Shown here: positions 7,876-15,245 of the stretch, piece after piece
Layout of the letters: every line of letters starts with the position of its first letter
Position numbering within the stretch: the stretch's first letter is position 1
Assembly: GCA_020832005.1 (NCBI GenBank)
Contig: JAFIFN010000024.1
Span: 1 to 36,606 of the forward strand
DNA: 36,606 bases
Source of the DNA: Gammaproteobacteria bacterium
Lineage (GTDB): Bacteria; Pseudomonadota; Gammaproteobacteria; Steroidobacterales; PWYM01
Reading direction: 5' to 3'
Position numbers and translations under genes: made by a program
The notes under the pieces: generated by a model
Seen by the model: only the letters and a program-made list of their open reading frames with translations
The model's database searches: none
Told to the model about the DNA's origin: nothing

Positions 7876-10755
7876 TCAGGGCGGCGTCGGGCCGGCTTCG
7901 CCGTCTGGTGGCTGAGGCGGATCGTCATTCGCCAACGGTGGCATGCGCAATACATCCACCGGGAAGTACCGTCCGCCGCTGATCACCGCACGCACCTGCT
8001 CAAGCGCCCGAATGTCGGCCAGCGGATCGCCGCGCACGATCACCAGGTCGGCAAGCTTGCCGGCACTGACAGAGCCGAGGCTGCCTGCCGCGCCCAGGAC
8101 CCAGGCCGCATCCAGGGTGACTGCGCGCAGTGCGCCCGCCGTGCCCAGCGGGCTGTCAGCAAGTGCGACGACCTCGGCATGCAGCGATACCCCGGGCGGC
8201 AGCGGCGATGCCCCGCTGCCGGCACCGATCAGACCGCCGCCACTGGCGATCGCGGCCAGTCCGGCATGCGCCGAGGCAGCGGCCCGCGCATCCGTGCCGA
8301 GCAGCGGTGTGAGCGCAATCCCGGCGCGTGCGGCAAGTGCGCCCAGGTCGCTGTACGCCATGCTGGTCGAATTGCCGTCGCGTCGGCCACGCGCACCCTG
8401 CAGACCGGCGACGCCGGCAGCACCGATGAACGCCGCTGTTGCAACATCGTCAGTGGTCACACGGATACCGGCTTCGGCAGCCAGTGAGACGGCGCGCAGG
8501 CGCTGATGGCCAGGCAGCAGTGCGCCGACATGCAACACGTGCTGGCCGAGTGCTGCGGCCCGCGCGATTTCGAGTGCCAGCTGCTCGTCGCTGCGGATGG
8601 GCACCGATGCCGCCCCTGCGCTGCGGGCACCATCCAGTACGGGGCCACCGAACAGCAGGCGCGGTCCAGGCACTCGACCGCCAGCCCAGGCCTCGTGGCG
8701 CGCAAGTGCGTCGTAGGGATCGGTGATCGGCTCGCGCAGTGTCGTGACGCCGTGGGCAAGCCACTGCGCGCCAAGTCGCGGTCCCTGCAGCCCGGAACCC
8801 CTGGCATCCAGGTCGATGAGGCCGGGCAGCACGGTATCACGCGTCGCATCCACGACTCGTGATGGCAGCGCGCGGCTGCCGCGCGGCACCACTTCGACGA
8901 TCCGCTGACCCTCGATGAAGATATCCTGGTCAGCGACATAGGCACTGGCGGCCGGGTCGTAGATGCGACCTGCCTGCAGCACCCAGAGGGCATCGCCTGA
9001 GTAGGGTCGCAGGTCGAGCGCCAGCGGCCATTCGCCGGTCGCACCGCTGTCTGCGTCGAGCCACTTGAGCTTTGCGCCAGACTGAAACACCAGTGTGCGG
9101 TTGTCTGCCGCCCACGAGGGTGCCGAGGCGACCTGCTCGGTGAGCTCGCGCAGGCTGCGAACCGACTCGCCATAGCTGTCGAGTTCGGCGAGCCACAGGC
9201 GGCTGTCGCGCACCAGGGCCAGACGGCGGCCATCGGGGCTTGCGACAGGCCCGTCGTGGCCGCGCGGTCCCAATCCGCCGGGCGGCACGCCTGAGACGGG
9301 CGTGCGTTGTCGCGACGGCAGGTCGATGGCCAGCAGTTCACCCGGCGCCCCCGGCGCCGCGGCGGCCGCCGCCAGTACCACCCGCTGGCCATGCACCCAG
9401 GCGGGCCGCCCAGGCGCATCCAGACCGGCGGCCACGATCGTCAGCGTACCGTCGGCAAGATCCAGCACTGCCAGGTCGGTGTGTCTGCGGGCGACATCGC
9501 GTGCAACCAGCAGGGCGATGCGCCCGCCATCGGGCGACCATGCCGGCAGATGAATGTCACCTTGGGTTTTCGCCAGGCGACGCAGGTCGCCCCCGTCCAC
9601 TTCGACGCTGTACAGCGCCATGTCGCCGTCAGGGTCGGCCGCCGCGAAGGCAAGACGGCGACCATCCGGCGACCAGGCGGGGTCCAGCGCCTGGGCAGGG
9701 GTTTCGACCAGCGTCTGGCCAGAGCCGTCGCGTCCGATCAGCCACAGCGCGCCCTGGGCCGAGAGCGCGAGCTTCCGTCCGTCGGGCGAGACGCTGGGGC
9801 CGCGCAGACCCCGCACCGGCATGCGCTGGTCCAGCTCGAAGCGTGTCGGCGGTGGCTGGTGTGTGCGATCCGGCAGGGACGTCACGGCAAAGAACGGCAC
9901 CACCTCTGCACGCCGGGAGCCGAGGCTGCGGCGCTTGATCAGGCCATCGGCCGAGTACACGAAGCGCTCGCGATCCGGCCAAACCGCAGCCGTCGGGGCG
10001 ACCATCTCGCCCCAGCTGGCGGGCTTGAGGACCGTCTCCTGGCCGACCAGCAGCATCATCATCTCGGCGCGGCCCGGACGTTCGCGAACCACCAGCAGCA
10101 GCGAGCCATCCGCGCGCCATGACGGCGCGCTCAGCGCATCGGTGCTGCTCAGCAATGTGGCCTGGGCGCCGGTGACCGAGCGCAGTCGCAGGTGATAGCC
10201 GTCGCTGTCGCGAGAAATATAGGCGATGCGCTGGCCATCAGGCGACACCGCGGGCTGGGATTCGCGACTGGCATGGAAGCTCAGCTGCTCGAGTCGCCCG
10301 TCGGCCAGGCGCAGGCGCCAAAGGTCATCGGCACCACTGCGATCGGAGACAAATACGATATGTTCCCCGTCAGGATGGACCACCGGGTCACGGTCTGCAT
10401 ACGGGCCCTGGGTCAGCTGGCGCGCCGGGCCGCCGTCCAGTGGCAGCTGCCAGAGGTTCCAGGCATCCGGGTGCAGCGCGGTGAAGACCAGTGACTGGCC
10501 GTCGCGGGTGTAACGCGGCTGGCGCGCCTGCCACAGCGGGTCAGTCCGCGGCGTGGCCGCGCCACCGCTGACCGGCAGCGTCCAGGCGATACCCTGCAGG
10601 TCCATGGCCAGCTCCCGACCGTCGGGCGAGAGGTCCAGCGCAAGCTGTGTCCCCTGGGTGAACTCGACCAGCGTACCGGCGTGAACCGCCGGCATCAGCA
10701 GCAGCACGCCTGCGGCGAGACAGCCCTGCAGCCATGACCGTGCGCGCCGGTTCAT
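7876..10755 (-). CDS. Secreted TolB-like propeller / amidohydrolase-fold protein, probable pseudoenzyme
   Basis: A 959-residue exported protein with signal peptide (cleavage near PAVHAG, residues 1-26). Residues about 30-620 hold many PD40/TolB-type beta-propeller repeats, seen as recurring LSPDGR, SPDGQRIAY, WSPDGRRLAFA and PSWAADN units. Residues about 625-950 resemble the metal-dependent amidohydrolase family, with RVVDATRDTVLPGLIDLD and the closing GKLADLVIVRGDPLADI. The expected HxH metal pair after LPGLID is Asp-Ala-Arg (650-652, 8800-8808), the later His positions read TTDD (767-770) and GLQG, and the GSD aspartate is Gly848. These changes argue against metal hydrolysis. The 27-residue tail is Pro/Asp rich. 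The start forms ATGA with the CPXCG gene at 10752-10755, so it is the last gene of a pdxH operon. The upstream extension of the frame to 10989 lies in pdxH and is not used. Confidence 0.85.
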   Translation of the reverse strand: MNRRARSWLQGCLAAGVLLLMPAVHAGTLVEFTQGTQLALDLSPDGRELAMDLQGIAWTLPVSGGAATPRTDPLWQARQPRYTRDGQSLVFTALHPDAWNLWQLPLDGGPARQLTQGPYADRDPVVHPDGEHIVFVSDRSGADDLWRLRLADGRLEQLSFHASRESQPAVSPDGQRIAYISRDSDGYHLRLRSVTGAQATLLSSTDALSAPSWRADGSLLLVVRERPGRAEMMMLLVGQETVLKPASWGEMVAPTAAVWPDRERFVYSADGLIKRRSLGSRRAEVVPFFAVTSLPDRTHQPPPTRFELDQRMPVRGLRGPSVSPDGRKLALSAQGALWLIGRDGSGQTLVETPAQALDPAWSPDGRRLAFAAADPDGDMALYSVEVDGGDLRRLAKTQGDIHLPAWSPDGGRIALLVARDVARRHTDLAVLDLADGTLTIVAAGLDAPGRPAWVHGQRVVLAAAAAAPGAPGELLAIDLPSRQRTPVSGVPPGGLGPRGHDGPVASPDGRRLALVRDSRLWLAELDSYGESVRSLRELTEQVASAPSWAADNRTLVFQSGAKLKWLDADSGATGEWPLALDLRPYSGDALWVLQAGRIYDPAASAYVADQDIFIEGQRIVEVVPRGSRALPSRVVDATRDTVLPGLIDLDARGSGLQGPRLGAQWLAHGVTTLREPITDPYDALARHEAWAGGRVPGPRLLFGGPVLDGARSAGAASVPIRSDEQLALEIARAAALGQHVLHVGALLPGHQRLRAVSLAAEAGIRVTTDDVATAAFIGAAGVAGLQGARGRRDGNSTSMAYSDLGALAARAGIALTPLLGTDARAAASAHAGLAAIASGGGLIGAGSGASPLPPGVSLHAEVVALADSPLGTAGALRAVTLDAAWVLGAAGSLGSVSAGKLADLVIVRGDPLADIRALEQVRAVISGGRYFPVDVLRMPPLANDDPPQPPDGEAGPTPP

Positions 10756-10943
10756 TCGCTGCGGCCGGCCTCCACGCCATGCAGTGTGCCCGCGTCGCAC
10801 ATGACCGATATCTCGATCGGGTTGCAGCACACCTGGCAGTCCTCGACGTATTGCTGGTTGCCGGTTGAAGTATCGACCAGCACAACGATCTCCTCCCAGC
10901 ACCACGGGCAGGTGATCGTGGCCTCCTCCAGCAGGCCGCTCAT
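10752..10943 (-). CDS. CPXCG-type cysteine-rich small protein (zinc-ribbon-like)
   Basis: A 63-residue protein with two cysteine clusters, TCPWCWE near residues 11-17 and DCQVCCN near 36-42, as in the small CPXCG family that probably binds zinc. Function is unknown. The ATG at 10943 overlaps the pdxH stop codon (ATGA at 10940-10943), and its own stop overlaps the start of the downstream exported protein (ATGA at 10752-10755), so this tiny gene is translationally locked between two larger ones. An alternative ATG at 10967 would add eight residues inside pdxH. The family is known as small and often attached to housekeeping genes; no partner can be deduced. Confidence 0.82.
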   Translation of the reverse strand: MSGLLEEATITCPWCWEEIVVLVDTSTGNQQYVEDCQVCCNPIEISVMCDAGTLHGVEAGRSE

Positions 10944-11626
10944 GGCTGGAGCCGTTCGCCGCGCCATGGACCGGCCGTGAACGCGCCATTGCCGGACGGC
11001 CTCAGTGTTCGTTCCCAGCGCGCCCGGTCATGCACGCGTGCCGCACCCTCGATCCACAGCTCGATTGCACGCGGCCAGATGCGATACCCGCCCCAGTGCG
11101 GCGGTCGCGGCAAGGCGCCGCCCGGCGGCTCGACTTTCTGCAGCGTCGTATTTTCAGGCAGTCCCAGCTGCTTCGCGCGCGCCAGCGTCTGGTCGATGAG
11201 CGCCTGTCGCGAGGCCAGCGGCCGGCTCTGGTCGCTGCCCCACGCGGCGAGCTGGCTGGCCGGGTCGCGGGTGGCGAAGTAGCGGTCGCTCTCGGCTGCG
11301 GGTGAGCGCACGGCCACGCCCTCCAGGCGCACCTGGCGCGCCAGCGCATCCCAGTGCAGGCAGCAGGCCACCTCGGGGTGGGCAGCGATGGCGCGGCTCT
11401 TTCTGGACTCATAGTTCGTGTAGAAAACGCCGTAGCCCGGATCCTCGACCAGGGCTTTCAGCAGCACGATGCGCAGCGAGGGCGTGCCATCTGCGTCCAC
11501 GGTGGCGAGGCTCATGGCGTTCGGGTTGGGTTGAACTGCCGCGCTCACGGCCTCTTCCAGCCACGCGGCGACGATGCGCAGGGGCTCGTCGGGCAGAGGC
11601 GTCGGCAGGAGAGGATTTTCGCTCAC
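10940..11626 (-). CDS. pdxH: Pyridoxamine/pyridoxine 5'-phosphate oxidase
   Basis: FMN-dependent oxidase making pyridoxal 5'-phosphate from PNP or PMP, the last step of vitamin B6 synthesis and salvage. The 228-residue product (usual about 210-220) carries the FMN and substrate blocks MSLATVDADGTPSLRIVLLK, FYTNYESRKSRAI, ASQLAAWGSDQSRPL and WGGYRIWPRAIELWIEG, and ends in the family-typical RLxP. Translation appears to start at GTG (11626); no strong Shine-Dalgarno sequence is visible before it. It heads a coupled gene set with the CPXCG protein and the exported propeller protein, and is preceded 35 bp upstream by a small ORF on the same strand. Confidence 0.95.
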   Translation of the reverse strand: MSENPLLPTPLPDEPLRIVAAWLEEAVSAAVQPNPNAMSLATVDADGTPSLRIVLLKALVEDPGYGVFYTNYESRKSRAIAAHPEVACCLHWDALARQVRLEGVAVRSPAAESDRYFATRDPASQLAAWGSDQSRPLASRQALIDQTLARAKQLGLPENTTLQKVEPPGGALPRPPHWGGYRIWPRAIELWIEGAARVHDRARWERTLRPSGNGAFTAGPWRGERLQP

Positions 11627-11661
11627 GCGCGAATGCTGCCACAGTCTCGGCGGCCGGTGTA

Positions 11662-11976
11662 TCAGTCCGAGCGGGGTTTGCGCCTGCGCTTTCGTCGGGA
11701 TCGGCCCGCGGTGGCGACCGCGGGCCGATCATCGGTCTGGAGTTCCTCCTCCAGCCCGCCCCAGCGGTCGCGATGATGCTGTTCTGCATCGGTGCGTACC
11801 GACGCGTGGCGGGCGCTGAGCATCAGCTGCCCCGGCGGACAGACCCGCGCCCGGATCAGACCCAGGTCCTCGGCGGCGGCAAAGATGCTGGGATACCAGG
11901 TCTGCCATCCGGGCAGCAGGGCCTCGACCTGCTGACGCAGGGTCAGGCCGGGGCTGTGTCGATCGTCCATCGCCAT
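11662..11976 (-). CDS. Hypothetical protein upstream of pdxH (about 104 residues)
   Basis: Not recognised. The product has a well-behaved globular first half (LTLRQQVEALLPGWQTWYP, then LGLIRARVCPPGQLMLSARH) and a basic tail rich in Arg and Lys (GRSRRKRRRKPRSD). Composition is that of a real protein, unlike the Arg/Pro/Ser-rich shadow frames on the other strand. It lies 35 bp before pdxH on the same strand, so cotranscription is likely. Two starts are possible, ATG 11976 and ATG 11970; ggtagg stands upstream of both. The basic tail could bind nucleic acid, but that is only a guess. Confidence 0.5.
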   Translation of the reverse strand: MAMDDRHSPGLTLRQQVEALLPGWQTWYPSIFAAAEDLGLIRARVCPPGQLMLSARHASVRTDAEQHHRDRWGGLEEELQTDDRPAVATAGRSRRKRRRKPRSD

Positions 11977-12164
11977 AGCCTACCAGCCGCGCCCCACTGG
12001 TGCCGCGCATCGAAATCGAGAAATCACTCACGGATTGCCGCCTGCCCGTGCTGCATGCTGGAAATATGTGAAACACCGCCATCAGGCGGAGCATCGGTCG
12101 GTGCGTCGTGGCCAAGTGGACACGCGTGCGCCGGGGCGGATCGAAGGGCCGGAATAGCAATAAC

Positions 12165-12177
12165 AGGAACGAAGTTG
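12165..12177 (+). promoter_or_regulatory. Shine-Dalgarno sequence deciding the TTG start of the GGDEF gene
   Basis: The bases AGGA at 12165-12168 stand six bases before TTG at 12175. The frame upstream is open for hundreds of codons but reads as non-protein-like sequence overlapping the minus-strand gene, so this site marks the most credible start. Confidence 0.45.
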
Positions 12178-14022
12178 GCCAGATACCTACTTTCCGCAGC
12201 CACGCTGTTGCCTGCCGGCGATGCGCTGGCGGCGATATCTGGTCAGGCCGGTGGCCCGTTGTGGCTGCAGCCGGCGGTGCTGCTGCTGTGCCTGACGCTG
12301 GTCGTGGCTGGCGGCCTGCTGCTGCTGCGGGGACGCCGGTCACTTCGACACATGCGTGACACCGAGGCGCGTTACCGGGTTTTCTACGACCTGGCCCCGG
12401 TCGCGATGGTCGTACACGATCAGCAACACCGCATTCTCGACTGGAACCATGCCGCCGAAAAGCTGTTCGGCTGGTCGCGCGAACAGGCGCTGGGTCGGGA
12501 CTTCTTCGAGCTTCTGGCGCCTGGCGAGACGCTTACCGAGATGCGCGGCGCCGTCGATGTGACACTCAAGACCACGCGCCGCAGCACGACGATGAACTGG
12601 AGCGTGCGTCAGGACGGGCATACGGTGCTCTGCGACTGGAGCAACTCGGTCATCAAGAACGAACACGGTGTCGTGACTGCCGTCGTGTCACTGGCCATCG
12701 ACGTCACGGCAGCGCGTGAATTCGAGCGACGCCTGCGCGACAGCGAACGGCGATTCCGTTCGCTGGCCGAGAACGCCTATGACGTCATCTGGACGGCCAC
12801 ACTGGACGGACGTATCACCTACGCAAGCCCGTCCGTCGAGCGGCTGACCGGTTACTCGCCGGCGGCCTTGCGCGATTACCACGTCTTCGATGCAGTGCCG
12901 GCCGAGTCAGCCGCGCAGATCCGCGAGGCGCTCGAGCAGCTGCGTACGCGCGGCGTGCAGCCTCCCCGCCACTGGGAGGTCCAGCAGCGCCGGCAGGACG
13001 GTCGCTGGATCTGGGTGCAGGTGACCATGGATATCCTGCGCGGCGAGAACGGCGCGCCTCGAGAGATCCTCGGCATTACCCGCGATGTCACCGCGCAGCG
13101 CGAGGTGCAGGAAACCCTGCGCGCACGTGTGACTGCGATCGAATCAGCGGCCGAGGGTGTGATTATCACGGATACGGCCGGACGCATGGAGTATGTGAAT
13201 CCGGCATACGTGGAACTGACCGGTTTCAGTGTCGAGGAGTCGCTGGGCAAGCGCCCGGGTGCGCTGCTCGATGATACAAACGAGCCAGGTGAGCTGTTTC
13301 GCGAGATCTCCGAGACCGTGCACCGCGGCGAGGTGTGGCGAGGCGAGATCGATCGCTGGAACCGGCGCGACCCTGGGCGTATCGCCTCGTTGACCGTCTC
13401 GCCGGTCACCGATGACGATGGCAGACTTCTTCGCCTGGTCGCGATCATGCGCGATGTCAGTGCGCACAAGGCGATGGAGTCACGGCTCACAAAGATGGCG
13501 CACTATGACTCGCTGACAGGGTTGCCCAACCGGCGGTTGTTCTTTGATCGTCTGGCTGACCGGCTGCGTCTGGCGCAGCGCGAGGGCCGTGAGCTGGCGC
13601 TGCTGTTCATTGATCTGGACGGCTTCAAGGCGATCAACGATACCCTGGGCCATGCCGCTGGTGACGAGGCACTGCGCGTAGTCTCCGAGCGATTCACCGA
13701 GGTGCTGCGCACATCCGACACACTCGCCCGTGTTGCCGGAGACGAGTTCACCGTCGTGCTGGGTCCGAGCGCCCAGGCGTCTGATGCCGAACACGTGGCC
13801 AATCGCCTGATCGCCTCACTGAATATACCGGTGATTGTTTCCGGCGGCGAATGTCAGCTCGGCGCCAGCATCGGCATTGCGCGCTACCCGGCCCATGCAC
13901 TCGATGCCGACGCACTGCTCAAGCGCGCTGACCAGGCGATGTATGCAGCCAAGCGTGGCGGGCGTAACCGCTACGTGGCGTATACCGGTGATCAGCCGGC
14001 GCCGCTCAGCGGCACCGGCTGA
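12175..14022 (+). CDS. Membrane PAS-PAS-PAS-GGDEF diguanylate cyclase (AGDEF variant)
   Basis: Predicted diguanylate cyclase of 615 residues that would make c-di-GMP in response to signals sensed by PAS domains. Order: a short N-terminal hydrophobic region with a membrane helix (LWLQPAVLLLCLTLVV), PAS 1 from about residue 60 (RYRVFYDLAPVAMVVHDQ), PAS 2 from about 195 (FRSLAENAYDVIWTATLDGR), PAS 3 from about 320 (AAEGVIITDTAGRMEYVN), and GGDEF from about 440 (YDSLTGLPNRRLFFDRL). The signature is AGDEF at 521-525 (13735-13749); the inhibitory-site RTSD stands five residues before it. No EAL domain follows. The start is a TTG at 12175 with agga six bases upstream; no ATG with a comparable site exists in this frame, although a GTG or later start cannot be excluded. 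Confidence 0.87.
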   Translation: MARYLLSAATLLPAGDALAAISGQAGGPLWLQPAVLLLCLTLVVAGGLLLLRGRRSLRHMRDTEARYRVFYDLAPVAMVVHDQQHRILDWNHAAEKLFGWSREQALGRDFFELLAPGETLTEMRGAVDVTLKTTRRSTTMNWSVRQDGHTVLCDWSNSVIKNEHGVVTAVVSLAIDVTAAREFERRLRDSERRFRSLAENAYDVIWTATLDGRITYASPSVERLTGYSPAALRDYHVFDAVPAESAAQIREALEQLRTRGVQPPRHWEVQQRRQDGRWIWVQVTMDILRGENGAPREILGITRDVTAQREVQETLRARVTAIESAAEGVIITDTAGRMEYVNPAYVELTGFSVEESLGKRPGALLDDTNEPGELFREISETVHRGEVWRGEIDRWNRRDPGRIASLTVSPVTDDDGRLLRLVAIMRDVSAHKAMESRLTKMAHYDSLTGLPNRRLFFDRLADRLRLAQREGRELALLFIDLDGFKAINDTLGHAAGDEALRVVSERFTEVLRTSDTLARVAGDEFTVVLGPSAQASDAEHVANRLIASLNIPVIVSGGECQLGASIGIARYPAHALDADALLKRADQAMYAAKRGGRNRYVAYTGDQPAPLSGTG

Positions 14023-14024
14023 TC
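13990..14024. terminator. Strong hairpin between convergent genes, possible bidirectional terminator
   Basis: Ten bases at 13990-13999 pair perfectly with 14015-14024, one C/A mismatch follows, then GCCGC pairs with GCGGC around a TCA loop. The structure covers the last codons and the stop of the GGDEF gene and sits 10 bp from the stop of the convergent secreted-protein gene. No clear T-run follows on either strand, so termination could be Rho-assisted, or the hairpin could protect the 3' ends. Confidence 0.5.
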
Positions 14025-14034
14025 CCAGGGGCCT

Positions 14035-15057
14035 TTACCGCTGGCAGAAGCCGCCGTCGCGATTGCGGCACACATCGACCGCAAAGGTGGGTGAGGTGCG
14101 ATAGCCGGTGCAGCGCTCGTTGTAACGCGCCAGTTCACTGCCGTATTCCTGGTTCAGGGTACGAAAGGCCTGGCTTCGCGCGTTGTAGGCCTCGACACGC
14201 GCGGCCGGCGCCTGTCCGGAGGTGATTTCGCGATACTCGCGTGTCAGCCAGGCGCTCTCGGTTTCCAGGCGAGCGCGCATAGGCGCGTAGGTGTCGTACT
14301 CATCGCGGCACCAGGTCAGCTCGTCCATATGCCGCCATTTCGGAATGGCACCGCGCGGCGACTGGCGACGGCAGGCCTCCCAGTCTTCGGCGTGTTCGAG
14401 TTCCGCCAGCCGGAAGGCCGCCTCACCCGGTCCGTATTCCGCCTCGAAGCGCGCCTGCTCATGCCGGTGCATGGCTTCCGAGAACTCGCCGTACAAGGCC
14501 TCGAGTGCGGCACCGCCGGTGCTGCTTGCCGCCCGCTGCGCTATGGCGCGTGCCTGGGCCAGCGCATCCTGCGCATCTGCCTGGGCCTGGGCGCGATGCC
14601 GTGCAGCCGCGTGGCCGAGGCGGGCATGCTCTTCGGCCAGCTGCGTGCAGACCCGGTCGCGGTCCTCAAACATGACCGAGGCGGCTGGCGTGAGCTGCAC
14701 CCCGCCGGCCAGCGCCGCCGGGCCCGCCAATGCACACCAGGCATTGAAACCGGATTCGCTGCGGCAGATCTCGGACACCGTGGCGGCTGAAAAGCGCGGA
14801 ACGACGCAGCGGGCATGCCAGTCGGCACCGCCCTGACCGCGTGCCAGCTCCAGCCACTGTGGCGGGGCAGAGGCGACGCCATTGCCGGAGGCGCCTCCAT
14901 TGAGTGCCCGATAGGCGACGGCGTGGGCGCCGATGCGCGGTGCCTGAGCGGCGCAGTCGCGCGCGGTTGCGGTCTCGCCGGCCAGGGCGTCGTGATTCGC
15001 CAGCCCGGCGAGCAGGCCGCCGAGCACGATCAGCGGTAGAAACACACGATGAGGCAT
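14035..15057 (-). CDS. Cys-rich secreted protein of unknown function
   Basis: Not recognised. The 340-residue product begins with a clear signal peptide (residues 1-26, ending DALAG) and the mature part has ten cysteines, an even number compatible with disulfides in the periplasm or outside. An Ala/Gln/Glu-rich segment around residues 140-215 is probably helical or coiled-coil, with AQAQADAQDALAQARAIAQR as its core, and the C-terminal part has paired Trp/Cys motifs (DELTWCRDEYD) and ends GGFCQR. The ATG at 15057 has ggag eight bases upstream. It is a single gene, divergent from recQ. Confidence 0.7.
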   Translation of the reverse strand: MPHRVFLPLIVLGGLLAGLANHDALAGETATARDCAAQAPRIGAHAVAYRALNGGASGNGVASAPPQWLELARGQGGADWHARCVVPRFSAATVSEICRSESGFNAWCALAGPAALAGGVQLTPAASVMFEDRDRVCTQLAEEHARLGHAAARHRAQAQADAQDALAQARAIAQRAASSTGGAALEALYGEFSEAMHRHEQARFEAEYGPGEAAFRLAELEHAEDWEACRRQSPRGAIPKWRHMDELTWCRDEYDTYAPMRARLETESAWLTREYREITSGQAPAARVEAYNARSQAFRTLNQEYGSELARYNERCTGYRTSPTFAVDVCRNRDGGFCQR

Positions 15058-15230
15058 GATGGAACTCCGGTCTGCGTCAATGCCCTCACGCTAGCTGCAA
15101 CTGGTCTGACAGGATGTGGCGCAAATCACGGAACGCCATGTCACTGATTGATTATGGAAAACCAGCTCGAGCAATGCCGTTTTTGCGGTTTCGCCGTCGA
15201 TAGTTTTCTGGCCCTTCGCCTCAGCATCGG

Positions 15231-15245
15231 GATAATGCCCGCATG
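15231..15245 (+). promoter_or_regulatory. -10 box placed for leaderless recQ transcription
   Basis: GATAAT at 15231-15236 ends six bases before the recQ ATG at 15243, so a transcript starting at normal distance would begin at or next to the start codon. No convincing -35 box is seen and only a weak, distant ggga could act as Shine-Dalgarno. Confidence 0.4.
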
